A DNA stretch of 64,000 bases from Anaerolineales bacterium (GTDB lineage Bacteria; Chloroflexota; Anaerolineae; Anaerolineales; RBG-16-64-43), in assembly GCA_016928575.1 (NCBI GenBank), contig JAFGKK010000037.1, positions 1-64,000 on the forward strand. Direction: 5' to 3'. The translations under genes and the position numbers were made by a program. Below are positions 9,386 through 17,901 of the stretch, piece by piece. How positions within the stretch are numbered: the stretch's first letter is position 1; the number at the start of each line of letters is the position of its first letter. The notes below the pieces were generated by a model. It was given only the letters and a program-made list of their open reading frames with translations, was not told the origin of the DNA and did no database searches.

Positions 9386-9427
9386 TTGACATCCGCGGAA
9401 ACGATGCTAATATACTGACCAGTCAGT
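9386..9427 (+). promoter_or_regulatory. TetR promoter with overlapping operator
   Basis: Consensus -35 TTGACA (9386-9391), a 16-bp spacer and -10 TAATAT (9408-9413). Immediately downstream is a perfect inverted repeat ACTGAC-CA-GTCAGT (9414-9427) across the expected transcription start. This position and symmetry fit an autoregulatory TetR operator. A good ribosome site (GGAGG) and the regulator gene follow. Confidence 0.8.
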
Positions 9428-9446
9428 CAATTATCTTGGAGGCCGG

Positions 9447-10046
9447 ATGGCGCCCCGACCCGACGTCAGCGAGGAACGCAGGTCCCAGATCATCGACTCG
9501 GCGATCAAGGTCTTCACCCGCAAGGGTTTCGCCGACGCCCGGATGGACGACGTGGCCGCCGAATCCGGCCTCAGCAAGGGCCTGCTGTATTGGTATTTTA
9601 AAAGCAAGGAAGAGATTATCATCGCCATCTCCGACCTGCTGTTCGGCGCGGAGTTCCGCACGATGGAGGTCCTCTCGTCCGAAGGCGGCTCCGCGCGCGA
9701 ATGCCTCGAAAAATTCCTCGACCTGTTCATCCAAGACCTGCGCGGGATCCAAAAGGTCGCCCCCGTGATCTACGAATTTTACGCGCTGGCCTTCCGCAAC
9801 GCCATGGTGCGGAGGGTGATGCAGCGCTACCTGCGGCGCTTCCTGGCCTTCATGGAGCCGGTCATCCGGCGCGGGATGGACAGCGGCGAGTTCGTCCGCG
9901 GCGACCCGCGGGAAAAAGCGATCGCCGTCGGCGCCGCGCTGGAAGGAACCATGCTGCTGTGGGCCTACGCGCCGAAGCTGTTCGACCCCGAACGTCAGCT
10001 GCGGGGAACGATGGCGCTGACGCTCGAAGGATTGGTGCGCAAATGA
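9447..10046 (+). CDS. TetR/AcrR family transcriptional regulator
   Basis: A 199-residue repressor-like regulator. The N-terminal helix-turn-helix covers about residues 30-53 (MDDVAAESGLSKGLLYWYF), typical of TetR. The helical C-terminal half is the ligand and dimerisation domain, with no recognisable ligand class. It probably binds the ACTGAC-CA-GTCAGT palindrome at 9414-9427, repressing itself and the genes downstream. Its stop codon overlaps the ATG of the next gene (ATGA), and the plus-strand run continues to the terminator at 13.7 kb. This suggests that one regulator controls a membrane-related gene cluster. Confidence 0.92.
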   Translation: MAPRPDVSEERRSQIIDSAIKVFTRKGFADARMDDVAAESGLSKGLLYWYFKSKEEIIIAISDLLFGAEFRTMEVLSSEGGSARECLEKFLDLFIQDLRGIQKVAPVIYEFYALAFRNAMVRRVMQRYLRRFLAFMEPVIRRGMDSGEFVRGDPREKAIAVGAALEGTMLLWAYAPKLFDPERQLRGTMALTLEGLVRK

Positions 10047-10663
10047 ACCGCTTGTTCCTCGACCCCCACAAACCCCTCTCCACCTGCTCTGCACATGACT
10101 GCCAGGGCTGCCCGGTGCACGGACGCCTGGAGTGCCATTTTGGCTTCCGCGGCCTCGTGCGCTTCTTCGTTTTCGCCCTGCCGCTCTTCATCCTCGGCGG
10201 AATCGGGATCGCCCGCATCAACGGCTGGCTGCTCCTGCCCTGGATCGGCGTTTGCCTTGTCTATTTCCTGCTGGTCGAGATCCGCGTGATGTGCTCGCAC
10301 TGCCCGCACTACGCCGAGCCGGGCACCCGCACACTGCAATGCTGGGCCAATTACGGCGCCCCGAAGTTGTGGAAATATCGGCCGGGGCGGATGTCGCGCG
10401 CCGAAACCGCTGTCTTCTTCAGCGGGTTGGTGCCGATCGCGGGCTACCCGGCGGTTGTCCTGATCGCCGGGTCGCAATGGCTCCTGCTGGCCCTGTTCGC
10501 CGCGTCGGCCGCTGGGTTGGGAACGCTGATGCGGCGGATCATGTGTTCGCACTGCATAAACTTCGCCTGTCCCCTTAACCTGGTGGAACGACCGGTGCGG
10601 GAGTTGTTTTTCGCCCGCAATCCGCGCTTCGCCCGGGCGTGGGGCTGGAAAGGAACGAAGTGA
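10043..10663 (+). CDS. Cys-rich four-helix membrane protein, unknown function
   Basis: A 206-residue protein that I do not assign to a named family. Three Cys clusters are visible: an N-terminal one (CSAHDCQGCPVHGRLEC), a central one (MCSHCPHY then LQCWANYG) and a C-terminal one (MCSHCINFACPLN). They are separated by two hydrophobic hairpins (about residues 35-85 and 115-160), giving about four membrane helices. The paired CSHC motifs suggest a metal or Fe-S site or redox-active thiols at the membrane face. It is translationally coupled to the TetR gene (4-bp ATGA overlap) and is followed 1 bp later by a DinB gene. It is probably the main target of the regulator. Confidence 0.7.
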   Translation: MNRLFLDPHKPLSTCSAHDCQGCPVHGRLECHFGFRGLVRFFVFALPLFILGGIGIARINGWLLLPWIGVCLVYFLLVEIRVMCSHCPHYAEPGTRTLQCWANYGAPKLWKYRPGRMSRAETAVFFSGLVPIAGYPAVVLIAGSQWLLLALFAASAAGLGTLMRRIMCSHCINFACPLNLVERPVRELFFARNPRFARAWGWKGTK

Positions 10664-10664
10664 C

Positions 10665-11198
10665 ATGACCGCCGCCGAAACCGGCGCCCGCAACCGGCTC
10701 GGCCGGGAAATGGAGGATACGCGCCTGGCGTTCCACCGCCTGCTGGATTCGATCCCCGATCAGTCGTTCTCGCTTCCCAGCGGCAACCCTGCCTGGACGA
10801 TCGGACAGGTGCTGTATCACATGAGCCTTGCCCCGCGCTTCATGGTCCTCGATGTCCAGATGATCGGCGGACAGCGCTGGATCTACCGCCTGGTCCCGAA
10901 ACTGATCCCCCGGCGGTTGTTCGATTGGCTCAACGCCCGCCTGACCCGCTGGGGCGCGGGCAATCCCTCGCGCCAATTCCTCGCCGCGGAATACGACCGG
11001 GCCCACACCGCCGTCACCACGGTCCTGGATTCGCTTTCCGAGATGGACCTCGCCAAGCGCCTGCCGTATCCGGATTGGGATCCGCTGTTGACGGGCGAGG
11101 TATCGATGGAATATTTGTTCGGATACGTCAAACGGCATTTTGATTCGCACGCCGCGCAGATCCGCCGGGCGCTTCCACGCGCGGCGGCGCACCGGTGA
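10665..11198 (+). CDS. DinB-like putative metal-dependent protein
   Basis: A 177-residue helical protein with the DinB/YfiT four-helix-bundle pattern. The metal-binding His positions are plausibly YHMS in the first half (about residue 48) and the HFDSHAAQIR motif near the C terminus (about 163-172). Members often act as thiol-dependent transferases or hydrolases, with substrates mostly unknown. It starts one base after the previous stop and so belongs to the TetR-led operon. Confidence 0.75.
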   Translation: MTAAETGARNRLGREMEDTRLAFHRLLDSIPDQSFSLPSGNPAWTIGQVLYHMSLAPRFMVLDVQMIGGQRWIYRLVPKLIPRRLFDWLNARLTRWGAGNPSRQFLAAEYDRAHTAVTTVLDSLSEMDLAKRLPYPDWDPLLTGEVSMEYLFGYVKRHFDSHAAQIRRALPRAAAHR

Positions 11199-11227
11199 GG
11201 GAATATTTCACGGAGACGTAGGCGGAG

Positions 11228-11995
11228 ATGTTCCGTAAAAAGGAATTGGCGGTGTTCCTCCAAAAAGTTCCGGCTCTTCGGAGCCCCGGCGCGGTTCTGT
11301 TGACGATCCTCTACCTCCTCGTCCTGATCGCGGCCTGCATCTTTTTATTCCTCCCTTTCCATCGGATCGGGGGCTGCGCGCCTCTGCTCGGCCAATTGCT
11401 GATGGCCGCCGTCACGGTTTTCCTCGATTGGCTTCACATCCGCTCGGCGGGCGCTTATCGGAGGAAATACGGATCCCTGGCGTACCAGGCTCACTTCTAC
11501 CATCTGATGCTTCCGATTCTGATCGCCTGGTACGCGTGCTGTTTTCACCCGCTCTTCATCGGAGGTGCGCCCCTGCTGCCGACGTGGCTGGCCTTCGGTC
11601 TGGGGATCCTGGCGCTGATCCCGGCCCTGCTGAGTTCGATCCACATCGAAAAAGCCGGATTTCACATGCTGACCCACGGGATGGACATCTACTCCGTGTT
11701 CCCCGAGGAAACCCCGGCGGTGCACGGGTCGATCTACGGCCTGATCCGGCATCCGTTGTATTTCACGCTGATCTGCATGACCTTCGTGCTGGCTTTTTTC
11801 CGCAACTCCCCCGGCGCGCTCCTGGCCGCCATCATCGCGCTGCTGCCCTCGGTCGCCGCCGGATACGTGGAGGATCGGGAGCTGATCAGCAGGTACGGCG
11901 ATTCGCACCGGGAGTACATCCGTCAAACCTCCGCACTGTTCCCGTTCCGGCACCCGGGGAGGTTCCTGCGTTTGCTGTTGTTCATGGAAAAGTAG
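11228..11995 (+). CDS. isoprenylcysteine carboxyl methyltransferase-like membrane protein
   Basis: A 255-residue polytopic protein with about six hydrophobic segments. The C-terminal half carries the ICMT/PEMT signature: GLIRHPLYFTLI (about residues 171-182) followed by VEDRELISRYGDSHREYIRQ. In characterised members this part binds S-adenosylmethionine, and the enzymes methylate prenylcysteine or phospholipid headgroups. The bacterial substrate is unknown. GGCGGAG precedes the ATG at 11228. It lies 29 bp after the DinB gene in the same transcription unit, and a second, shorter relative lies at 12558. Confidence 0.8.
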   Translation: MFRKKELAVFLQKVPALRSPGAVLLTILYLLVLIAACIFLFLPFHRIGGCAPLLGQLLMAAVTVFLDWLHIRSAGAYRRKYGSLAYQAHFYHLMLPILIAWYACCFHPLFIGGAPLLPTWLAFGLGILALIPALLSSIHIEKAGFHMLTHGMDIYSVFPEETPAVHGSIYGLIRHPLYFTLICMTFVLAFFRNSPGALLAAIIALLPSVAAGYVEDRELISRYGDSHREYIRQTSALFPFRHPGRFLRLLLFMEK

Positions 11996-12131
11996 GCGTG
12001 ATAAACGCGGTCGTGTTCGTACTGCAAGCCGAGCCGCAGAAACAGCTCAATCCGGCGGAAGCCGCCAAAGCGCTGCCGCGGGACCGCCGCTTATCCGTCC
12101 GGGGACGGACACCACCCGCGAAAGGGACATT

Positions 12132-12544
12132 ATGGTCGATCCACTGGTGAGAAGGAACCATTCCCTGGTGGCCGCCGGCTTGGCCGAATTGCTGTACGGA
12201 GGGATGGAAATCGGCGACACGTTCTACCTGCCGCTTTTCATGCGGGCTGGTTGCCGAACCTCCACCCGGTGTGGATTCTCGCCGAGGCGGAGAAGTTGAT
12301 GAACGCCCAGCCCGTTGCCCTGTTCCCGGTCTGTGCGTTTTTCGCCTGCGGCCGGATCGCCGCCGCCGTCGGTGTGCTGCGCAACCGGATGCGGGGTTTC
12401 TGGCCGACTCTGTTCCTGTCCTGGGCCACCGTGATCTGGGCGATGTTCTTCCTGCCGTTGGGCGGGTTGGATATGCTCGCCTGCCTGTTCCTCGTCGTCG
12501 CGTTGCCTGCCGGACGCCCGGGCCGCAAGCCCATCCTTCCATAA
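12132..12544 (+). pseudogene. small membrane protein with an apparent frameshift
   Basis: An ATG at 12132 with AAAGGGAC just upstream opens a frame that reads as a membrane protein for 36 residues (through GDTFYLPLF). It then turns into Arg/Cys-rich nonsense and stops. A -1 shift at the TTTT run (12235-12238) gives a continuous product ...YLPLFHAGWLPNLHPVW... of about 137 residues, with roughly four hydrophobic segments and a stop at 12542-12544. It could be a real frameshift mutation, a programmed slip at a T-run, or an assembly error. The family is not recognised. It lies between two methyltransferase-like membrane genes, 13 bp before the second. Confidence 0.6.
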
Positions 12545-12557
12545 GAAAGGCATCGAA

Positions 12558-13148
12558 ATGGCCGCCTGGATCAACTTCGCCATCCTGCTCGTAGCTTCCA
12601 TTCTGCTGTTGTACTTTTATGTGCTCAGCGCCAGGCCGGCGGGCCAGGAGAAAATCATCGGTCCCGGCGCCTATCGGCGCTGCTATTATTACCGGGTCGT
12701 CGCCTCCGTGCTGGAATTGGTCATTACGGGCAACTACATTCTGTATCGATTTTTCCCGCTCGCCACTCCCCTCCCCGATCATTTTCCCTGGCCGTGGTGG
12801 ATCTCAATCGTCATTGCCGCCGCAATCGGCATTCCGGCCGCAACCCTGATGCTGGTTGGGGTCCGCGACGCCGGCGGGGAGACCATTCGCCCGAAGAAGG
12901 ACCACGCGATGTACGGGGGAATCTACGCCAAGATCCGTCATCCGCAGGCTGTCGGGGAGGTCTTCCTATACCCGGTGATCGGCCTGCTGCTCCATTCGCC
13001 ATTCCTGACTCTCTTTTCCCTTGTGTATTTCCCAATTCTGGCCATGATGCGCTATGCCGAGGAACAGGATCTGTTGCTTCGCTACGGCGAGGCCTACGCC
13101 GAGTATTGCAGGCGCACCGGAGCCTTCTGGCCCAAGCGGAGCGTATGA
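12558..13148 (+). CDS. isoprenylcysteine methyltransferase-like membrane protein (second copy)
   Basis: A 196-residue polytopic protein with four to five hydrophobic segments. The SAM-binding ICMT/PEMT signature YAKIRHPQAVGEV (about residues 122-134) and the C-terminal YAEEQDLLLRYGEAYAEYCRR are clear. It is shorter than, and not closely similar to, the protein at 11228, so a recent duplication is unlikely. The substrate is unknown. AAGAAAGG lies upstream of the ATG. Part of the TetR-led run. Confidence 0.8.
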   Translation: MAAWINFAILLVASILLLYFYVLSARPAGQEKIIGPGAYRRCYYYRVVASVLELVITGNYILYRFFPLATPLPDHFPWPWWISIVIAAAIGIPAATLMLVGVRDAGGETIRPKKDHAMYGGIYAKIRHPQAVGEVFLYPVIGLLLHSPFLTLFSLVYFPILAMMRYAEEQDLLLRYGEAYAEYCRRTGAFWPKRSV

Positions 13149-13158
13149 AGGAGGATCC

Positions 13159-13677
13159 ATGGTCGAAAAAATCCGTGACGTCCGCCCCCCGCGCGGGCTG
13201 GCGCGCCTCGCCTTCCGCCTTCCGATCGGATTGTTTCGCTTGGGGTTGGGCGGCCTGCTCGGCACACGCTTTCTGCTGCTGATCCACTCCGGCCGGAAGA
13301 CCGGACGCGAAAGGAGGACGGTTCTGGAAGTGGTGCGGCACGACAAGGAGAAAAGCGTCTTCGTCGTCGCCGCCGGCTTCGGACCGCAATCCGATTGGTA
13401 CCAAAATCTCCGTTCCCGTCCGCAGGCGTTCGTCCAATCCGGCCGCCGCCGCTGGAACATGCGGGCCGAATTCCTGACTCCGGATCGGGCTGGAGAGGAA
13501 ATGCTGGACTACGGCCGCCGCCATCCGGCGGCGCTGCGCGGACTGGTCGGCATCATGGGCTACCGCGTCGGCGAGAACCCGGAGGACATCCGCGCCTTCG
13601 GACGGTTGCTGTCGATGGTCGCATTCCATCCGGAAGATCAACCGACGGACAAGCCCTCTCCGGTCCGCACCGCGTGA
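13159..13677 (+). CDS. DDN-like F420-dependent quinone/nitro reductase family protein
   Basis: A 172-residue protein of the nitroreductase/F420H2-quinone reductase family (DUF385, DDN type). The core LLLIHSGRKTGRERRTVLEVV and GPQSDWYQNLRSRPQAFVQ are the split-barrel strands that bind deazaflavin in characterised members. An amphipathic N-terminal helix (LARLAFRLPIGLFRL) suggests association with the membrane. It may reduce quinones. Use of F420 is inferred only from the family. A perfect AAGGAGGATCC precedes the ATG. It is the last gene before the strong terminator at 13708. Confidence 0.8.
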   Translation: MVEKIRDVRPPRGLARLAFRLPIGLFRLGLGGLLGTRFLLLIHSGRKTGRERRTVLEVVRHDKEKSVFVVAAGFGPQSDWYQNLRSRPQAFVQSGRRRWNMRAEFLTPDRAGEEMLDYGRRHPAALRGLVGIMGYRVGENPEDIRAFGRLLSMVAFHPEDQPTDKPSPVRTA

Positions 13678-13707
13678 GGCCCGTCCGGGATCCCTCCGCC
13701 TTCCCAC

Positions 13708-13747
13708 GTATGGAAAACGCGCCGGATCAGCGGCGCGTTTTCCATAC
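13708..13747. terminator. bidirectional terminator hairpin
   Basis: A 17-bp perfect stem with the loop GATCAG lies between the convergent reductase and mscS genes. The stem contains AAAA on one arm and TTTT on the other. It marks the end of the plus-strand TetR-led run. Confidence 0.8.
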
Positions 13748-13806
13748 AGAGCCCTCCGTCAAGGGCGGGCAGCGGTCGGCATCTGCCGGAGCGGAGGCTC
13801 CGGACG

Positions 13807-15372
13807 CTATTCACGCTTTTCGATTTTCACCCGGAAGGATGGAGCCCGGTATCCCTTCGGACGGCTTCCCGGCGGCATGGTGGAAGTGTTGCCGTCGCGC
13901 ACGGCGCTGAATCTGGGGGAGAGGATTTCCAGGCCGGCCTCGTTGAATTTGTCCTGGATGTTCTGATGCAGGTTGGAATAGGTGACCGCCATCTTCACCG
14001 GTTCCTGGGTGTAGGCGTTGATCTCGTAGCTGACGTAACTGTCGTCCAGGCTGGTCTGGAAAACGAACGGCTTCGGATTGGCAAGGATATCGGGGGTGGA
14101 AAGCGCCGCGCGGATCAGGGTTTCGTGCACCAGCCGCCAGGGGGCGTCGTACCCGATGGTGACCGTGGTGTGGAGGATCAACCCGTGTTCCTGCGCCACC
14201 GCGCTGTAGTTGATGATGTGGTTGGCCAACACGATCCCGTTGGGGATGGTGATATCCTCGTTCTTGATCGTGCGGATGCGGGTCGCGATCAGCCCCTTGT
14301 CGATCACGTCGCCCTCGGTGTCCGCGATCCGCACCCGGTCGCCGACGCGGAAGGCCATCGCATAGGTCAGAATGATCCCGGCGACGATGTTCCCGACGAC
14401 CGATGTGGAGCCGAGCGAAATCAGCGCGCCGAGGAATATGGACACCCCTTGGAAGGCGGGCGAGGAGGAGCCCGGCAGGTAGGGAAAGGCGAGGATCAGC
14501 GCCAGGGCGACGGCAAGGATGCGGATGATGCTGTAGGTCGGCATCGCCCATTCGGGCTGGAAACCGGCCAGCGCGATCGTCCCCTTTTCGACTTCGCGGA
14601 AGAGGAAGTGGATCACCCGCAAGCCGAAGTACGTCACCACCACCACGACGATCAGGGAGAATAAATTGGGGAGGTAGTCCACGAAGTTTTTCCACCCCGT
14701 GGCCAGGATCTCCGCCAAGGCATTGATCCCTTCCGCGACGATCCCGCGCGTCTGCGGAAAGATGCTGAAGACCCCCATCAGGTAGACCAGTACCAATAGC
14801 AGGTTGATCGCGTACCGGGCATAGCGAGCCGCCAGCTGAAGGAAGTCGGTGACCTGACCGGCGGAAAGCAGCTGCAATTTCTGGATCCTCCATCCCGTCA
14901 ACCGCCTGCCGCGCTCGGTTTCGAGGATCCGTGCCAGGTCCGAAAAACGCCTCCGGAGCCAGCCGATGATCCGCGTCAGGAGGATCGTTGCCAGGAGAAT
15001 CAGCGCCACTTCGAACAGGAACATCACCGCCGGAAGCTGGAATGCTCCGCGCACGGCGTTTCGGAGGCTGTCCGCGAAGGAGACGATCTCCCGGTTGGAA
15101 GCCAGCAGCCGGTACGCCCACCAGGCCGCCAACAGGACGACGATCCAGCGGATCAACAGTTTAATGCGCGACGAAACCCCCTGCGGATCGGGAAGGCGGA
15201 TGACGCGGGCCAGACGCTCCGGGAACGAAATCCTATTCGCCAGGCGAACAACCAGGCGGGAGAGCAAGCCGCCCAACATCCATGCCAGAAAGAGCAGGAC
15301 AGCAGCCAAGCCCAGGGAGATCCAAGGATTATCCAAAAGGTCTTGCCAAATGGAAAACGGTTCCATGCGCAT
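13807..15372 (-). CDS. MscS-family mechanosensitive ion channel
   Basis: A 521-residue small-conductance mechanosensitive channel homologue, longer than E. coli MscS (286 residues) through extra N-terminal helices. Hydrophobic segments lie at about 13-38, 70-90, 108-135, 185-205, 230-255 and 270-300. The pore-lining TM3 and beta domain follow as GVSIFLGALISLGSTSVVGN (about 316-335), AMAFRVGDRVRI and DITIPNGIVLANHIINYS. The Gly/Ala-rich TM3 is as expected for the pore. It probably protects against hypo-osmotic shock. The ATG has AAAGGA about 5 nt upstream. Monocistronic, ending at the 13.7-kb hairpin. Confidence 0.92.
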   Translation of the reverse strand: MRMEPFSIWQDLLDNPWISLGLAAVLLFLAWMLGGLLSRLVVRLANRISFPERLARVIRLPDPQGVSSRIKLLIRWIVVLLAAWWAYRLLASNREIVSFADSLRNAVRGAFQLPAVMFLFEVALILLATILLTRIIGWLRRRFSDLARILETERGRRLTGWRIQKLQLLSAGQVTDFLQLAARYARYAINLLLVLVYLMGVFSIFPQTRGIVAEGINALAEILATGWKNFVDYLPNLFSLIVVVVVTYFGLRVIHFLFREVEKGTIALAGFQPEWAMPTYSIIRILAVALALILAFPYLPGSSSPAFQGVSIFLGALISLGSTSVVGNIVAGIILTYAMAFRVGDRVRIADTEGDVIDKGLIATRIRTIKNEDITIPNGIVLANHIINYSAVAQEHGLILHTTVTIGYDAPWRLVHETLIRAALSTPDILANPKPFVFQTSLDDSYVSYEINAYTQEPVKMAVTYSNLHQNIQDKFNEAGLEILSPRFSAVRDGNTSTMPPGSRPKGYRAPSFRVKIEKRE

Positions 15373-15515
15373 CCGTCCTTTCCCCAGGCCGATTCCGCCG
15401 CGGACAACCCACCATTATAGGGGATCCGGTTTGCAGGTTCCCGGTCCGCTCCCCTATTGTATCTCCGTGCGCCCGTCGGGCCGCCCAAGGTCTTAAGCGC
15501 CGTCCCCAAACCCCG

Positions 15516-15935
15516 TCACTCGCCGATGATTTTTATCAGCACCCGCTTGCGCCGGCCGCCGTCGAATTCCCCGTAGAAAATTTGCTCCCAGGGTCCAAAA
15601 TCCAGCTTGCCCCCGCTGACCGCCACAACCACCTCGCGCCCCATCACCTGCCGCTTGAGATGCGCGTCGCCGTTGTCTTCGCCCGTGCGGTTGTGGCGGT
15701 AACGCGAAAGCGGCTCGTGCGGCGCGAGTCCCTCCAGCCAATCCTCGTAATCCGCATGCAGGCCGGATTCATCGTCGTTGATGAAAACCGACGCGGTGAT
15801 GTGCATCGCGTTCACCAGCGCCAGCCCCTCGCGGATCTTGCTCTCCCCGAGTGCTTGCGCCACCTGCTCGGTTATGTTAATGAAGGCGCGGCGCGACGGC
15901 ACATTGAACCAGAGTTCCTTGCGATAGGAAAGCAT
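15516..15935 (-). CDS. YjbQ family protein (UPF0047, secondary thiamine-phosphate synthase type)
   Basis: A 139-residue protein of the UPF0047/YjbQ family. Conserved features are the INITEQV start, [19 protein letters not shown], the metal-ligand-type His residues in the [15 protein letters not shown] stretch, and the closing [20 protein letters not shown]. Some members have weak thiamine-phosphate synthase activity; the true role is unclear. The start at 15935 is supported by AAGGAGG 9 nt upstream, although the frame is open for 103 further codons upstream. Confidence 0.88.
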   Translation of the reverse strand: MLSYRKELWFNVPSRRAFINITEQVAQALGESKIREGLALVNAMHITASVFINDDESGLHADYEDWLEGLAPHEPLSRYRHNRTGEDNGDAHLKRQVMGREVVVAVSGGKLDFGPWEQIFYGEFDGGRRKRVLIKIIGE

Positions 15936-16071
15936 AGAGGCATTCCTCCTTTTTTCCGCCCCCCTCAGTCCTTCTATTTTCCTACGGATAACCGTGGGAA
16001 GGAAAGGGCAGGAATTCCCACCGCCCTTGTCTAAAAACCCGCAAGCCGTTATCCTTCCGCCGAGGCTCAAG

Positions 16072-17154
16072 ATGCCGATCTCACGCAGGAAATTTCTCCA
16101 ACTCGCCGCGCTCGGAGCGGGTTCTCCGCTTTTAGAAAAGGCCTTCCCCGGAGCGTGGCAGCAAATCCCGGTTGACCCGATCGATACCTGGAAGGAAAAA
16201 TTTACCCCCGGCACCCGTTTGGGCCGTGTGCTGGCCACCCTCACGCTGCGCAGCCGGCCCGACGCGGACTCGGCCGAAGTGGGAAAAAAATATCAGGATG
16301 CGGTGGTCGAAATTCTCCGCGAAGTCGTCGGCCGCGGCCCGGCGATGGATCCGCACAATCACCGCTGGTTCGAAACCCCCGAAGGCTACCTATGGGCTCC
16401 ATACGTGTTCCCGATGGATTTTCGGATCCAAACCCCCTTGGCGGAGATCCCCGACGGAAAGGTGTGGGTCGAGGTGACCGTGCCCTGGGTCCAGGGTCGG
16501 ACGGCGCCGAATGAATACGCTCCGAATTTCCTGCTCCAACCCGGCGACCGACCCACCATCCTGTATGGCGCCTCCATTTATCCCGCGACGAAGAGCGTTA
16601 CCGACGATACGGGAAAGATCTGGTATTTTCTGGACGAGCTCGAGGCGCCGATGTACGCCCGCGCCGAGGGGCTGCGGGTGATCCCCGCCGAAGAACTGGC
16701 TCCGATCTCCCCCGAAGTCGAAGACAAGCTGATCGTCGTCCGCTTGGAACGCACCGTGCAAACCCTTTCGGCGCTGGAAAACGGAAAAGAGGTGTATTTT
16801 GCGGTAATCTCTTCGGGCGGGAAGAATCCGGAGACCGGAAACTGGACGACTCCCCTGGGCGAGCATCCGATCTGGCGCAAGCGGATCGGCATGCGCATGG
16901 GCGGCGGCGACAGCGAATCCGGATTCGACCTGGTGGGCGTGGGCTGGACCTGCCTGTTTTCCGGCCACGGCGAGGCGATCCATTCCACCCACTGGCACAA
17001 CGATTTCGGCATCCCCAAATCCCACGGATGCGTGAACGCCCGGCCCGAGGACGCCAAATGGATTTTCCGCTGGACCGCCCCCGCGGTGGATTACCCGCTC
17101 GGCGACCGGGAAATCGGCATGCCCGGCGGCACCCGGGTTAAAGTCGTCGCCTGA
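16072..17154 (+). CDS. Tat-exported L,D-transpeptidase (YkuD)
   Basis: A 360-residue extracytoplasmic enzyme. The N terminus has a twin-arginine signal ([14 protein letters not shown], residues 4-17), so it is exported folded. An SH3b-like segment (about 50-110) precedes the C-terminal YkuD domain. Its active-site motif is SHGCVN with Cys320, and the upstream HWHNDFG supplies a His. In this family the Cys forms 3-3 crosslinks in peptidoglycan or attaches proteins to it. Use of Tat rather than Sec for a YkuD protein is unusual. The ATG at 16072 begins the signal; the frame is open further upstream. First gene of a five-gene run, 12 bp before ccdA. Confidence 0.88.
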   Translation: MPISRRKFLQLAALGAGSPLLEKAFPGAWQQIPVDPIDTWKEKFTPGTRLGRVLATLTLRSRPDADSAEVGKKYQDAVVEILREVVGRGPAMDPHNHRWFETPEGYLWAPYVFPMDFRIQTPLAEIPDGKVWVEVTVPWVQGRTAPNEYAPNFLLQPGDRPTILYGASIYPATKSVTDDTGKIWYFLDELEAPMYARAEGLRVIPAEELAPISPEVEDKLIVVRLERTVQTLSALENGKEVYFAVISSGGKNPETGNWTTPLGEHPIWRKRIGMRMGGGDSESGFDLVGVGWTCLFSGHGEAIHSTHWHNDFGIPKSHGCVNARPEDAKWIFRWTAPAVDYPLGDREIGMPGGTRVKVVA

Positions 17155-17166
17155 GGAAATCCGCGG

Positions 17167-17886
17167 TTGACCGTCCCGGAATATTCCTTGGGGTGGATCT
17201 GGCTGGCGGGAGTGGTATCCTTTCTCTCGCCGTGCGCGTTGCCGATCCTGCCCGGGTATCTGGCGTATTTGGCCGGGCGCGCCGTCGGATGCGACCCCGC
17301 GAAGGTCGCGCGTTGGCGGGTGCTGGTCCACGGTGCGGCGTTCGTGCTCGGCTTCAGCCTGATGTTCATCGCCCTGGGGGCGACCGCTTCGGTCCTGGGC
17401 CGATTGCTGTTATCCTACCGCTGGTGGATCGCACGGATCGGCGGCATTGGGATGGTGGTTTTCGGGGCGCAGATGGCCGGCATTTTGCGAATCCCCTTTC
17501 TGGAGTACGGCCCCCGCCCCGACGCGCATCCGGATCCGCGCTGGGGGCTGGCGTCCTCCGCGCTAATGGGCTTGGTCTATGCCAGCGGATGGACTCCCTG
17601 CATCGGGTTGGTGCTCGGATCGGTGCTTACGCTGGCGGCTTACGAAGCCTCGCCGGGCAAGGGAATTCTGATGCTGGCCGTGTACGCCGCGGGCTTTGGC
17701 GCACCCTTCCTGCTCGTCGCATTTCTGCTGGACCGGATTGGGAGCGGGTTGAGGCGGCTGACCAAGCTTTGCCGGTACATCTCCGCCGCCTCCGGGTTGG
17801 CGATCGCGGTTTTCGGGGTATTCTTCGCCATCGATAAATTACCGCTCCTCGCGGGCTGGCTGCCCGGCTGGGAGATCGGATTGTAG
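17167..17886 (+). CDS. ccdA: CcdA-type cytochrome c biogenesis / thiol-reducing transmembrane protein
   Basis: A 239-residue membrane protein with about six helices that carries electrons from cytosolic thioredoxin to extracytoplasmic thiols. The two redox Cys are in SPCALPILPGY (Cys23) and GWTPCIG (Cys145), the standard CcdA/DsbD-beta pair. It starts with TTG at 17167, with GAGGAAA about 8 nt upstream. The partner is very likely the TlpA-like thioredoxin 15 bp downstream. Confidence 0.9.
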   Translation: MTVPEYSLGWIWLAGVVSFLSPCALPILPGYLAYLAGRAVGCDPAKVARWRVLVHGAAFVLGFSLMFIALGATASVLGRLLLSYRWWIARIGGIGMVVFGAQMAGILRIPFLEYGPRPDAHPDPRWGLASSALMGLVYASGWTPCIGLVLGSVLTLAAYEASPGKGILMLAVYAAGFGAPFLLVAFLLDRIGSGLRRLTKLCRYISAASGLAIAVFGVFFAIDKLPLLAGWLPGWEIGL

Positions 17887-17901
17887 AACGGGAAATCCGT
17901 C

